In this document: positions 16,381-25,434 of the stretch, piece after piece
Layout of the letters: every line of letters starts with the position of its first letter
Position numbering within the stretch: position 1 is the stretch's first letter
Virus record (IMG/VR): IMGVR_UViG_3300048583_000056
Location: 1-64,000 of that record
DNA: 64,000 nt
Origin: a virus
Direction: 5' to 3' (one strand)
Program-made: the position numbers and the translations under genes
Notes under the pieces: generated by a model
Databases searched by the model: none
What the model was told of the DNA's origin: nothing
What the model saw: only the letters and a program-made list of their open reading frames with translations

Positions 16381-16408
16381 TTGACAATAAAACATGATGA
16401 AATAAATA
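16381..16408 (+). promoter_or_regulatory. composite early/late promoter of the glycosyltransferase gene
   Basis: TTGACA (16381-16386), 16 nt, TAAATA (16403-16408), then 5 nt to the ATG at 16414. Both promoter classes coincide here, which fixes TAAATA as a -10 element. Confidence 0.75.
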
Positions 16409-16413
16409 TCGTC

Positions 16414-17616
16414 ATGTTCGTCAATGCTAGCCCATTTGTGTCCCCATTTCCAGCTTCTCCCTATGTTGTAAAAACTCCTGAAAAGGTTGTTGTTCGAGAA
16501 GAACCAAAGGAGAATAGATATCTGAATTTTGCTGCTGGTAGAGATGGTTGTTTCGCATATCGTCGTGGATTCCTATCCAATCATATCAACATGACCGGAA
16601 TCGGTGATTGTATGGATACCACTAAAATGGTTCTTGATAAGAACTTCTATTACGGGTTTAAAACCATCACTCTACAAAGACAAGCATCTGCTCACCAAAA
16701 AGAGTTTATGTCTTTCTTGAAATCTATTCAGAAAGAAATTGGGTTTAAATTAATCTACGAAGTGGATGATGTTGTCTTCAGAGAAGAGATTCCTGACTAT
16801 AATGCATCAAAATTTGGCTTCGACTCCGAAGAGATTCGTCAGAATTGTATTGATATGATCAATATGGTGGACGAAGTCACGGTTACATGTAAATTCATGC
16901 GTGATTTATACATCGAAAAAACTGGTAAAAAAGAGATTTCGGTTGTCCCAAACTTTACACCTTATTCTTGGATCGGTCATCAATACGATTATCGTAAAAT
17001 TTGTGACAATTTTGAGAAATTCAAGAAAAAACCACGTATTGTATACGCTGGGTCTGGAGCACATTTTGACATGAAAAATGTCACTGGTCAGAAAGATGAC
17101 TTTACACACGTTCTGAAGTTCATTATCGACAATAGATTTAAGTATCAGTTCGTCTTTATTGGTGCCTATCCGCCACCTCTACAGCCTTACGTGGTCGCCC
17201 GTGAGATCGAGTTCCACCCATGGAAGAATCTCCTAGAATACCCCACATTCTTGGCTTCTTTGAATGCACAATTATTCATTGCTCCTTTACAAGAAAACAA
17301 CTTCAACAAGTCTAAGTCTGATATCAAGTTTATCGAAGCAGCGCAACTAGGAATTCCTTGTTTATGCCAAGATTTGGTGACATATTCTAGTGCGCCAGAT
17401 TTCCTTAGATTCACTACAGGTGAAGATTTGGCTGATAAAGTTGAAAAAATTATAAGTTGGAAGAATCGTGCGAACTATTATCGCTTGATTCCAGAACTTC
17501 GTAAAGTGGGATCTTTCAGATTTTTGGAACTGGAACAAAATGTTGGTTCATTTCTCGAAGTCTTGGATACTGGTTACAATGATCCAAAAAGACGATTTTG
17601 GAAAATGTGGAATTGA
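16414..17616 (+). CDS. glycosyltransferase, GT-B (GT1/GT4-like)
   Basis: 400 aa from the ATG at 16414, chosen because the promoter ends 5 nt upstream; the in-frame TTG at 16381 is the -35 box itself. The C-terminal half looks like a GT-B nucleotide-sugar domain: RIVYAGSGAHF, QFVFIGAYPPPL, and FIAPLQENNFNKSKSDIKFIEAAQLGIP with the conserved Lys and Glu. The N-terminal domain has LIYEVDD. Acceptor unknown: DNA, virion or host surface sugar. Confidence 0.8.
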   Translation: MFVNASPFVSPFPASPYVVKTPEKVVVREEPKENRYLNFAAGRDGCFAYRRGFLSNHINMTGIGDCMDTTKMVLDKNFYYGFKTITLQRQASAHQKEFMSFLKSIQKEIGFKLIYEVDDVVFREEIPDYNASKFGFDSEEIRQNCIDMINMVDEVTVTCKFMRDLYIEKTGKKEISVVPNFTPYSWIGHQYDYRKICDNFEKFKKKPRIVYAGSGAHFDMKNVTGQKDDFTHVLKFIIDNRFKYQFVFIGAYPPPLQPYVVAREIEFHPWKNLLEYPTFLASLNAQLFIAPLQENNFNKSKSDIKFIEAAQLGIPCLCQDLVTYSSAPDFLRFTTGEDLADKVEKIISWKNRANYYRLIPELRKVGSFRFLELEQNVGSFLEVLDTGYNDPKRRFWKMWN

Positions 17617-17640
17617 CAATTTTTGAGATCATGGTAAGCT
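17613..17640 (+). promoter_or_regulatory. early-type promoter upstream of the gp43 region
   Basis: TTGACA (17613-17618), 16 nt ending ATGG, TAAGCT (17635-17640), 6 nt to the ATG at 17647. Confidence 0.7.
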
Positions 17641-17646
17641 CTGGTC

Positions 17647-18051
17647 ATGAAGAAGAGTTCCAAGATTTGGAAAATTGTTAAATACGGTCATTCTTATTAT
17701 TCTGGGCAATATATGTGTTCTACTTTTGGGCCGTATGCTATAGATATTCAAAAAATATACGACACGGAACTGGACTGTTTGTTAGATATTGTAACGGAAC
17801 CAGATAATCATGGACTCAAAGTTTACAAGCACCAAGATCGTGAAGTATGTGAACGGGACTTATCCTCTAAAAAGGAATTTATACTAATCACCCCATCGAC
17901 GAAGAGATGGACATTCGAGGGTAAGTATCACACCAAAGAAGAAATAGATTCAATGGACCCGTCCACTTACAAGATAACATTTCCAGATCATCCAGTAATA
18001 GAATCATACGAAAAAACGGTTTATCATTGGGTGGACGCCTTTCTTCAATGA
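17647..18051 (+). CDS. hypothetical early protein
   Basis: 134 aa, not recognised. Rich in Tyr, Lys and His; no membrane segment, Cys cluster or P-loop. It is the first gene after an early promoter, 59 bp ahead of the polymerase gene, so expected with early replication functions. Confidence 0.65.
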   Translation: MKKSSKIWKIVKYGHSYYSGQYMCSTFGPYAIDIQKIYDTELDCLLDIVTEPDNHGLKVYKHQDREVCERDLSSKKEFILITPSTKRWTFEGKYHTKEEIDSMDPSTYKITFPDHPVIESYEKTVYHWVDAFLQ

Positions 18052-18064
18052 TATCAAATATTTT

Positions 18065-18092
18065 CCAAGATTCTCCTAGTAAGGTTTCTTGG
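18065..18092 (+). promoter_or_regulatory. hairpin in the gp43 leader, possible translational operator
   Basis: CCAAGA and TCTTGG form a 6-bp stem; an inner CCT/AGG pair closes a 4-nt loop. It sits 18 nt before the polymerase ATG. Known: T4 gp43 represses its own mRNA by binding a hairpin near its ribosome-binding site. A parallel role here is inferred from position only. Confidence 0.4.
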
Positions 18093-18110
18093 TTTTACAG
18101 AAATTAAATT

Positions 18111-20648
18111 ATGTATAGAAATTGCGTTTATAACAACAAAACGAAAAGTGTGCATCTCTGGACTTGGGACGCAAGCGGAAATAGAGTAAAACAAGAGATA
18201 CCATTCTCCCCATATATCCACTTAGAGGATAAAAATGGGACAGATAGAAGTATCTATGGGACCACTCTAAAGAAGAAGTCTTTTGAGACTCAATATGATC
18301 GAGGAAAATTTGTCAAAGAAAGCGGAGTAAAACGCATCTTTGAAAATCTCCCAGCATATCAACAATTTTTGGTGGATGAATATTATAGGAATTGTCACGA
18401 TGATGACTTTGCCCAATTTCCCCTAAAGGTATGTTTTGTGGATATAGAGTGTCCACATCCTGACAAATTTCCCGAACCTGAACTAGCAGAAGCAGTGGTT
18501 AACCTTATTGTTTGCCATGATGGACTAGGTGGTAAAAAGACCGCATTTGGACTCAAGGCATATACACCAAAAGACTCAAATGTGAAGTATTACCATTGTA
18601 AATCTGAGCATGATTTATTGAAGAGATTTATTGGTTATATCTCAAGTGATTTTCCAGATGTTTTGTGTGGGTATAACTCCAACGCTTTCGATATTCCGTA
18701 TCTTATAAATCGAATCACATTTGAACTAGGCACAGACTGGGCAAATGAATTGTCTCCTATCGGTAGAATCTACGAGAAGATAAATAATGCCGGGAAATTC
18801 GGGCAATCATCCAAGGAATATGTTATAGAAGGAATGGCATGTCTCGATTATTACGTCATGTATATGAAGTTCAATATGGAGAAGCAACAGTCTTACAAAT
18901 TGGACGCAATTGCTGAACAAGAACTCGGAGAGAATAAGGTGGATTTCAGGGGTAGTTTGTGGGAGTTGGCTAGAGATGACTGGGAAACCTATGTTGATTA
19001 CTGTATAAAAGACGTAGATTTGGTGGTGAAACTAGACAAGAAATTGGACTATATTTCTCTACTCAGATTCCTTGCATATACTGGTTTGTGTTCCTTGGAT
19101 AATGCCATCAAAACCCTCCCTTGTATGAATGGCGCAATTGCTATCCAAGCTAGAGAGCGAGGAGAGCTAATCCCCACATTTGTTAAACCCGTTACCGATT
19201 ATAGAGCACCGGGTGGATATGTCTCAGACCCTATTATCGGGTTTTCGAGAAATATTGTGTCTTTTGATGCCAACTCGCTTTACCCATCTGTGATGATTTC
19301 ATTGAATTTGTCCCCAGAAACAAAGCTTGGTAAAGTTGAGCAAAGCGGGGACAATGTCATAATCTATCATGTCTCCGGAAGAACCTTTGAGTTGACCAAA
19401 GAAAATTTTTTGAAGTATATTACAGAAGAACAAGCAGCACTATCAAAGTCCGGTCACTTATTTTCTCAAAAAAGAGTGGGAATTGTTCCGGAATTTTTGG
19501 ACATGCTTTACACCAAACGTAAAGAAATGAAAGCCAAGATGATAGAGGCCAAAAAACGTGGCGACAAAGAAGCAGAACAGAAATTTGACACAATCCAATA
19601 TGCTTATAAAATTCACTTGAATAGCTTGTATGGTTACATGCTTAATAAATATGCCCCCATGGGAGATGAGGATATTGGAACATCGGTGACATTGACAGGT
19701 CAAGCAGCAATCAAAGAAAGTAATAAGTTATTTTTGGAATTTTTGAACGCTTCGTGTGAAGATGCAGACGAAGCAACAAAGATGAATTCCGTTATTTATA
19801 ATGATACGGACAGTATTTATACCTCTTTGAAGATTTTCGAAGATTATGGCATCCCGTTAAAGGGTAAAGATGGTCTTATTTCACCAGAATTTTATGCTCT
19901 ATGTGATCAAATCGAAGACTATATCAATGCTGGGATGACTAAATGGGCCACAAAAAGTCTTAGAAGTACAGATCCTAGATTTGTGTTCAAGAGAGAGGCT
20001 ATTTGCGATTCCGGTATTTTTATCGGTAAGAAATATTATGTTCTACATAACCTAGATGACGAAGGTATTCCAGTAGATAAGTTCAAATATAAGGGAGTAG
20101 ATGTGGTTAAAACCACCATGCCAAAGGTCATTAAGCCACATATTAAGAAGATTATTGAACATATGATTTTGTCTCAGAATTTACAAGAGACGAATAACCT
20201 GTTTAATGAAGCATACGAAATCTTCAAAACATTACCGATTGAAAATATTTGTAAAATTAGTGGTATGAACAACTTCGAGAAATATTCGAAGCTTTGCAAT
20301 GGTCTACAAACAGCACCAAAAATGCCGTTCGCTTTAAAGGCTGCTTATTACCATGATTATATTATGGAGAAGATGGACTTGGTTGCAAAATATGAGAAGT
20401 TTAAGTCTGGTGATAAGGTCAGAACTGTCTACGTGAAGACCCCTAACAAATACAATATCACACACATTGGGTTCAAGGAGGATTACCCTGAAGAATTCGA
20501 GAAGATTTTTGAGGTTGACTACGAAAAAATGTTTGATAAGATGGTCTTTGCTGCCATTCAGAGATTTTACGAAGTGGTGCAATGGAAATTACGTAAACCA
20601 AATGAAAACGTAAAAATTGAACTGGAGGACTTTTTAGGAGAAGATTAA
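18111..20648 (+). CDS. 43: replicative DNA polymerase gp43 (family B)
   Basis: 845 aa (T4 898). Exonuclease motifs: DIECP (111-115), GYNSNAFDIPYL (187-198), YCIKDVDLV (~296). Polymerase motifs: A DANSLYPSVMIS (from ~386), B KIHLNSLYGYM (~500), C YNDTDSIYT (~564). All catalytic Asp/Glu are present, so both synthesis and proofreading should work. No intein or intron interrupts it. Downstream genes follow within 2 bp. Confidence 0.97.
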   Translation: MYRNCVYNNKTKSVHLWTWDASGNRVKQEIPFSPYIHLEDKNGTDRSIYGTTLKKKSFETQYDRGKFVKESGVKRIFENLPAYQQFLVDEYYRNCHDDDFAQFPLKVCFVDIECPHPDKFPEPELAEAVVNLIVCHDGLGGKKTAFGLKAYTPKDSNVKYYHCKSEHDLLKRFIGYISSDFPDVLCGYNSNAFDIPYLINRITFELGTDWANELSPIGRIYEKINNAGKFGQSSKEYVIEGMACLDYYVMYMKFNMEKQQSYKLDAIAEQELGENKVDFRGSLWELARDDWETYVDYCIKDVDLVVKLDKKLDYISLLRFLAYTGLCSLDNAIKTLPCMNGAIAIQARERGELIPTFVKPVTDYRAPGGYVSDPIIGFSRNIVSFDANSLYPSVMISLNLSPETKLGKVEQSGDNVIIYHVSGRTFELTKENFLKYITEEQAALSKSGHLFSQKRVGIVPEFLDMLYTKRKEMKAKMIEAKKRGDKEAEQKFDTIQYAYKIHLNSLYGYMLNKYAPMGDEDIGTSVTLTGQAAIKESNKLFLEFLNASCEDADEATKMNSVIYNDTDSIYTSLKIFEDYGIPLKGKDGLISPEFYALCDQIEDYINAGMTKWATKSLRSTDPRFVFKREAICDSGIFIGKKYYVLHNLDDEGIPVDKFKYKGVDVVKTTMPKVIKPHIKKIIEHMILSQNLQETNNLFNEAYEIFKTLPIENICKISGMNNFEKYSKLCNGLQTAPKMPFALKAAYYHDYIMEKMDLVAKYEKFKSGDKVRTVYVKTPNKYNITHIGFKEDYPEEFEKIFEVDYEKMFDKMVFAAIQRFYEVVQWKLRKPNENVKIELEDFLGED

Positions 20649-20649
20649 T

Positions 20650-20898
20650 ATGACGATACAGGAAGCTTATTTGAGGGGTCTCGATGATAGCGAGGCCATA
20701 ACTATCAAGATTTTGACACAATTAGTCAAAAACGAACCATTGGATACATACAATAATCCAAATTTAGAAGCTCTCAAGAACGCTCTCAAGATACAACTTG
20801 ATTACATTAATGGATTAGCTAATAATCCTAAGAGCAATATTGCGAGATTTGCCAGAAAAGAGATAACAAATTCACTGGCACTCATTGACAATCCATAA
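20650..20898 (+). CDS. hypothetical small helical protein
   Basis: 82 aa, predicted all-helical (EALKNALKIQLDYINGLA). One base after the gp43 stop, so co-transcribed with it. Not recognised. Confidence 0.65.
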   Translation: MTIQEAYLRGLDDSEAITIKILTQLVKNEPLDTYNNPNLEALKNALKIQLDYINGLANNPKSNIARFARKEITNSLALIDNP

Positions 20899-20912
20899 TT
20901 TTATGGTAAATT
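20885..20912 (+). promoter_or_regulatory. early-type promoter for the uvsX cluster
   Basis: TTGACA (20885-20890), 16 nt ending ATGG, TAAATT (20907-20912), 9 nt to the ATG at 20922. Near-identical core to the promoter at 2156-2183. Confidence 0.72.
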
Positions 20913-20921
20913 TATTCACAT

Positions 20922-21263
20922 ATGAAAGAAAAGCACGTAGCTATAATCGATCACGTAGGTCGTAACATCATCGGAAAAGTAATCTCTGAAACAGAGACAA
21001 CGATTTCTATCGAGAATCCAGTTATTCTCCATTGTCAACCACAACAAAACGGTCAACTGGAAGTCCAAACTTTCCCAGTATTCTTTTTCGAGTTTATTGA
21101 CAAGGCATTTCGCAACACAAATATTTGGACCTATACAAAGGCAAATATTATTACATCTGAAGTTGTTCTAGATGAGCGTATTCTTTCTCAATACGAGAAG
21201 ATTAATGTAGCGCCCGAAGAACCGAAGAAAAATGCGAAAGTAATCTCTATTGACGATCTGTGA
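20922..21263 (+). CDS. conserved hypothetical phage protein, beta-rich
   Basis: 113 aa. HVAIIDHVGRNIIGKVISET, then TISIENPVILHCQPQQNG and FPVFFFEFID suggest a small beta-barrel of the kind seen next to uvsX in other T4-like phages (from memory). The C-terminal tail is Lys/Glu/Pro-rich. Early promoter. Function unknown. Confidence 0.7.
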   Translation: MKEKHVAIIDHVGRNIIGKVISETETTISIENPVILHCQPQQNGQLEVQTFPVFFFEFIDKAFRNTNIWTYTKANIITSEVVLDERILSQYEKINVAPEEPKKNAKVISIDDL

Positions 21264-21265
21264 TC

Positions 21266-21421
21266 ATGTATAAAGACACCTTGGAGCGATTGGAGGCACA
21301 TACGATCATTTTAGAGAGATTGAGAAGACTCTATGAAAATGAAACCAGATCGGTAATGTTTAAATTCATCGAAGAATTAGAAAAACATATTATTAAAGAA
21401 TTTAAGTTGAATGACACCTGA
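21266..21421 (+). CDS. hypothetical 51-aa protein
   Basis: 51 aa, amphipathic helical (TLERLEAHTIILERLRRLYE). It begins 2 bp after the previous stop and overlaps the next start by 11 bp, so context supports translation. Confidence 0.55.
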   Translation: MYKDTLERLEAHTIILERLRRLYENETRSVMFKFIEELEKHIIKEFKLNDT

Positions 21422-21617
21422 AAATTTTACATACTGGTTACAGGGATACTTTGAGATCTCTGGGACAAAGACTCTAGATGTTAGAGAAGTTCAGATCATT
21501 AAAGATCATTTAGATTTGGTCTTTAAAAAAGTTACACCTGATGCCCCAAAAGAAGAGTTGGGATGGCAACTATTAGACACTAAGTTTACAGGAAGTTCTT
21601 CATTACTACTTTGTTAA
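21411..21617 (+). CDS. conserved small phage protein
   Basis: 68 aa. MTPENFTYWLQGYFE followed by a helix with IIKDHLDLVF is a pattern recognised from many phage genomes, without a known function. It sits 2 bp before the uvsX start. Confidence 0.75.
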   Translation: MTPENFTYWLQGYFEISGTKTLDVREVQIIKDHLDLVFKKVTPDAPKEELGWQLLDTKFTGSSSLLLC

Positions 21618-21619
21618 TT

Positions 21620-22837
21620 ATGGATAAAGATATTCTAGCAGCATTAAATGTGATTGACGAGATCAATCCATACGCATCATTTTTGAATGAGTCAACATTG
21701 TCTCATATTGATGGTTATATCGACACTGGAAGTATGGTTTTAAACGCCATTATTTCTGGATCATGTCATGGTGGAGTTCCAAAAGGACGATTAACTCAAT
21801 TCGCTGGACCATCACAGACATTCAAATCTGGGTTCATTCAACAGATCCTAGCAAATGCTCAAAAAGATGGACTAACTGTAGTCATTTTTGATAGTGAAAA
21901 TGCTATTGATGAAGTTGGCGCAGCAAATTTGGGTCTTGATACAAGCAAAGTTAAGCACGTTCCGACCACAACTCTTGAAGGTTGTCGAAATGAAATCTAT
22001 AAGTTCCTAACAAAGGTCAAAGAAAAGGGTCTTGAAGGTAAATTTATCATCGCTATTGACTCTATTGCGAACATGCATTCCGAGATGGAACTAACTCGTA
22101 TGGACAAAGAGAGCACATCTGCGGATATGGGATCTTTTGCCAAGGCGGTTAAGAGCTTACTCAAGCTTTGCACCAACATGTCAACTCTAACTAAGACTAC
22201 TATTATCATGTCCAATCACGTTCATGATAACCCAGCACAGATGTTTCCTTCGATTGAACAGAACATCTCTGGTGGCAAAGCTGCATACTACCTCCCTACG
22301 GTGACTGTGCAGCTTGCTAGGAAGCTTGTAGCTGACGATGACGGTAAAACTCTCGACTCTAAGCTTGCGGTCGGTCAGAAGAAGTATTCTGGCGTTGTTA
22401 TTCGTGCGCTCACAACTAAAAATCGTATCATTCAACAGTATTTGGAAGGTGAGATGTATCTTTCCTTCTCAAAGGGACTCCATAAGTATTATGGTCTATT
22501 AGAAATCATGCGAGGAATGGGTGTTATCACCAACAAAGGTTCAATCTATTACGATTGGAATGATAATAAACTCGGTTTCCAAAAAGCATTCCGAAATGAT
22601 ACTGATCTTTGGGAGAATACTCTGATCCCAGAACTAGAAAAACGTATCAAGAGAGAGTGGTCTTATGGCAACGACAAACATCTAGAGGCACCCGAAGAGG
22701 ACGAGTTGGTCGAAGACGAGTTGGATGAACCAGAATTAGTTCAGGTTAATCTTGTGCCCACAGCTTTAGATAAACTCAAAGAGTTGAAGGCTAAAGTTTC
22801 TAGTAAACTCGATTCTATTAACGCTGACGCTGAGTAA
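21620..22837 (+). CDS. uvsX: UvsX recombinase (RecA-like)
   Basis: 405 aa from the ATG at 21620 (an in-frame TTG lies 9 bp upstream). Walker A GPSQTFKS (63-70), Walker B in KFIIAIDSIANM (~140-151), then a RecA-type core with the L1/L2 region ISGGKAAYY. The C-terminus is acidic (EDELVEDELDEPEL), as in T4 UvsX (391 aa). Known: strand exchange with UvsY and gp32. Its 3' end overlaps a minus-strand gene by 20 bp. Confidence 0.93.
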   Translation: MDKDILAALNVIDEINPYASFLNESTLSHIDGYIDTGSMVLNAIISGSCHGGVPKGRLTQFAGPSQTFKSGFIQQILANAQKDGLTVVIFDSENAIDEVGAANLGLDTSKVKHVPTTTLEGCRNEIYKFLTKVKEKGLEGKFIIAIDSIANMHSEMELTRMDKESTSADMGSFAKAVKSLLKLCTNMSTLTKTTIIMSNHVHDNPAQMFPSIEQNISGGKAAYYLPTVTVQLARKLVADDDGKTLDSKLAVGQKKYSGVVIRALTTKNRIIQQYLEGEMYLSFSKGLHKYYGLLEIMRGMGVITNKGSIYYDWNDNKLGFQKAFRNDTDLWENTLIPELEKRIKREWSYGNDKHLEAPEEDELVEDELDEPELVQVNLVPTALDKLKELKAKVSSKLDSINADAE

Positions 22838-23258
22838 AATCTAATGCACTTGGAGGTAATCCCGTTTCCCTAGCTTTACCCAAAGCTCTGTTTCCTCTTT
22901 GGGCTAGAGTTCTGGTGACATAAGTTCTAACCATATCTTCATTAGTCATGGCATCGATGAGTTCATTCTTGTCGATGCTATTTTGGTGTCGTATTAAGAA
23001 GTCTCTAATAAATCCTTTGATATTGTCGGTCCTTAAACGTTTTTTCTCTGCACTTTCTTGCTCAGTTTTCACTTCTTCTGGTAAGTTTAGCCATATATAC
23101 TCCCAAGCCGCAAATGTTGCAGCATTAGTTTCCCCATATTTACGCATATACCCTAATAGTATAGCATATGCACTATTCATAGTTTGATCGTGTCTAAACC
23201 CTGTTACAGGTCTAGCCATTTCAGACATTAATTGTCTATATGTCTCATCAAATTCCAT
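22818..23258 (-). CDS. putative capsid-targeted protein, small paralogue
   Basis: 146 aa. The N-terminus MEFDETYRQLMSE-MARP parallels MNFDYFVERQEVLTE-MAKP of the gene immediately upstream, so the two share a leader ending in x-E-MA-[RK]-P. The rest is helical and charged, ending in QRQR. Overlaps the uvsX end by 20 bp on the opposite strand and the upstream gene by one base. Probably a late virion protein co-expressed from 24643. Confidence 0.65.
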   Translation of the reverse strand: MEFDETYRQLMSEMARPVTGFRHDQTMNSAYAILLGYMRKYGETNAATFAAWEYIWLNLPEEVKTEQESAEKKRLRTDNIKGFIRDFLIRHQNSIDKNELIDAMTNEDMVRTYVTRTLAQRGNRALGKARETGLPPSALDFTQRQR

Positions 23259-24637
23259 TATACTGACCAGTAAGAATATTTGTCTGCTTTTTTAAAGCCT
23301 CTATCCACAAATTCACCCAAAGGTTTACCGAATTTAGAATCCTTGGCGACTTGTTCTTCCATATAAGATAAGACCGATTCTTGTTGGACCGGAGTATCTT
23401 TTTCTGGGACTTTGAATTCTCTAGTATTGGGGACATTTTTATTTTTTAAATATGCATTCAATTTTGCTTTTTCTTCTTCTGGGGAAACATATGTCCCTTT
23501 AAGTTGAGCCATTTTATTAGCAAAATCATCCTCATGTTTTTCGTTGAGTTTTCGGTCAAGTTCTTCTCTCCATCTCCTATGGGAAAGTAACCAATCCGAA
23601 AACATTTGTTGTTGTTCTGGGGTTTGTAGAACCTGTTTTACAACATCTTCATCATAACCTTCAAATTTATTTGCGTCTTCGACAGATTGATACATATCTT
23701 CCACATTAGAAGATTGTAGTTGTGATAAAATATAGTCAAATAATTTACCCAAAGCAGGTGGAGTGGATGGATGTTGCTTGATGTTGTTCACAAGCTTAAC
23801 AAAACCTTCCATAGTTTGACCAGAACCAGCATCAATTTTTTGTTCTATTAGGTTAATAAGTAGACCGACAGATGCCTCAAATGCTTTATCGGAAATACCC
23901 TTAAGCGTTTGTTTGAGATTGTTGGAAGGATCTTTAGTTGCAAATAAACTTTGCTCTGAATTATCATCTAATTCACCAGAATCTCTCATTTTCGATCTTA
24001 GTGTAGAAATTTGCCCGAGAACATTAGAGATGTCGATAGCAGTTTGAACGTTTGGGTCAACTGCTTCGGTTTCTGGTTTCGCATTATATCTACTAGCATC
24101 TCCAAGACGACTTCTAGAGCCTTTTCTAGCCCCCATAATTTTATTCATCTTTATAATTAGATCGCCGATACTTTTTTTAGTGTCGAGATAATCATTATGA
24201 TCAACTCCAGTGATTTCTTTATATTCTCTGTCTCTGCCAGTAGCTCTATTGCTATTAGAGATGATTTTTTTTAATCTTAAAAAATCATCTATTTTTTCTT
24301 CGTTGGACATCTCTTGCACCAAAGGTCCAAAATCAAACCCCCCTCTAGCCAATTTCTTCATCAAATCTCGAATATAGACACCGAATGGCGTTCTTCCTTT
24401 TTTAGAAGCGTCGAATTCCTTCTGCATTTCTTCTGGTAATTGATCATACAAAAGACTCATAACATAATGAAATCCCAATACGTCTATACCTGCCGAATTT
24501 GTTATACCTGTTTTAGCTCTTAAAATTTTTCTAAGTGGACCCCACCCAATATCTGCTTGAGGTGTTTGAAAAATAGAAATTGGCTTTGCCATTTCGGTCA
24601 AAACTTCCTGACGCTCAACAAAATAATCAAAATTCAT
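23258..24637 (-). CDS. putative capsid-targeted late protein
   Basis: 459 aa, largely helical and rich in Lys, Asp and Gln, with no enzymatic motif. The leader ends VLTE-MAKP. Residues ~80-300 contain several heptad-like stretches; the C-terminal third is highly charged. TAAATA lies 5 nt before the ATG. Size, lateness and leader suggest an internal head protein, possibly ejected with the DNA. Family not recognised. Confidence 0.7.
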   Translation of the reverse strand: MNFDYFVERQEVLTEMAKPISIFQTPQADIGWGPLRKILRAKTGITNSAGIDVLGFHYVMSLLYDQLPEEMQKEFDASKKGRTPFGVYIRDLMKKLARGGFDFGPLVQEMSNEEKIDDFLRLKKIISNSNRATGRDREYKEITGVDHNDYLDTKKSIGDLIIKMNKIMGARKGSRSRLGDASRYNAKPETEAVDPNVQTAIDISNVLGQISTLRSKMRDSGELDDNSEQSLFATKDPSNNLKQTLKGISDKAFEASVGLLINLIEQKIDAGSGQTMEGFVKLVNNIKQHPSTPPALGKLFDYILSQLQSSNVEDMYQSVEDANKFEGYDEDVVKQVLQTPEQQQMFSDWLLSHRRWREELDRKLNEKHEDDFANKMAQLKGTYVSPEEEKAKLNAYLKNKNVPNTREFKVPEKDTPVQQESVLSYMEEQVAKDSKFGKPLGEFVDRGFKKADKYSYWSV

Positions 24638-24642
24638 ACTAT

Positions 24643-24648
24643 TATTTA
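24643..24648 (-). promoter_or_regulatory. late TAAATA promoter
   Basis: TAAATA on the minus strand, 5 nt before the ATG at 24637, in the 3' end of the methylase gene. Confidence 0.7.
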
Positions 24649-25377
24649 GCTATTTCGCGTCCAAATGACTTCTGTAGAACGTTTTCTACCTTTCCCAATA
24701 CCTTTTAGCTCACATAGATCCTCAAACGGCAACCATTCAGCACCTTTACTCTCACAAACAATCGTTTGACCATTCCTAGTTTGACACCATTCCCCCAAAT
24801 CGTCGTAGTTGATGAACTTATTCGATTTTCTATACCATTTACCTTCTTTGATATATGGTGGATCGATGAACCAAGTTGCTGGTGTGTCATTATGTCTTTC
24901 AGAATTTTCCCAAGATTCGTGATAAACTTTCCAGTGACCTATCTTGGCCACAGTTTTAGCCAATCTGATTCTGCAATCAGTTCCCCAGAAATTCATAGTA
25001 AGATTTGGCCATTCTCTTTTTTCTGTGGCCCACTTAGACAATCTTTTATTTGGATTTTGTTTAGCAGAAGCCATCCAATAACCAATAGCCCACTTTGCTT
25101 CTTGGCACAAATCATAGTCGTCTACATTTTTATCTGGTGGGATCAGTGGGAGATTCATAATATCTTCTGGTTCGGATTTGATTAAGAAATCCAAAACCCC
25201 AGCAATAATTTCATCTTTTTCATACAGGATAACTTGTTTATGTGGATAAAGACAAGCATAACCAGCAGCACCAGCGAAAGGTTCTATGATTGTGTCATGA
25301 ATTGGTTTGGGATATTTGGGAGCTATTCTGGCTTTGCTTCCGAAAAATCCGAATAAAACTGTTTCTACTTTCGCCAT
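24646..25377 (-). CDS. dam: DNA adenine methyltransferase (Dam/D12 class)
   Basis: 243 aa. FGFFGSKARIAPKYP (9-23), motif I EPFAGAAGYA (32-41) and catalytic motif IV IDPPYIKEG (171-179) are in the order of D12-class N6-adenine methylases. Known: these methylate adenine in short sites and may protect phage DNA from restriction. No matching restriction enzyme is nearby. Its promoter diverges from that of the plus-strand glycosyltransferase. Confidence 0.88.
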   Translation of the reverse strand: MAKVETVLFGFFGSKARIAPKYPKPIHDTIIEPFAGAAGYACLYPHKQVILYEKDEIIAGVLDFLIKSEPEDIMNLPLIPPDKNVDDYDLCQEAKWAIGYWMASAKQNPNKRLSKWATEKREWPNLTMNFWGTDCRIRLAKTVAKIGHWKVYHESWENSERHNDTPATWFIDPPYIKEGKWYRKSNKFINYDDLGEWCQTRNGQTIVCESKGAEWLPFEDLCELKGIGKGRKRSTEVIWTRNS

Positions 25378-25383
25378 AGCTTT

Positions 25384-25411
25384 TATTTACTGTGAAGTTC
25401 TTGACTTTCAA
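25384..25411 (-). promoter_or_regulatory. promoter of the adenine methylase gene
   Basis: Minus strand TTGAAA (25406-25411), 16 nt, TAAATA (25384-25389), 6 nt to the ATG at 25377. It overlaps the divergent promoter at 25401-25428. Confidence 0.6.
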
Positions 25412-25428
25412 GTGTCTGGTGCTACCAT
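25401..25428 (+). promoter_or_regulatory. early-type promoter of the GT-gp41 operon
   Basis: TTGACT (25401-25406), 16 nt, TACCAT (25423-25428), 6 nt to the ATG at 25435. Confidence 0.6.
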
Positions 25429-25434
25429 TCGGGA

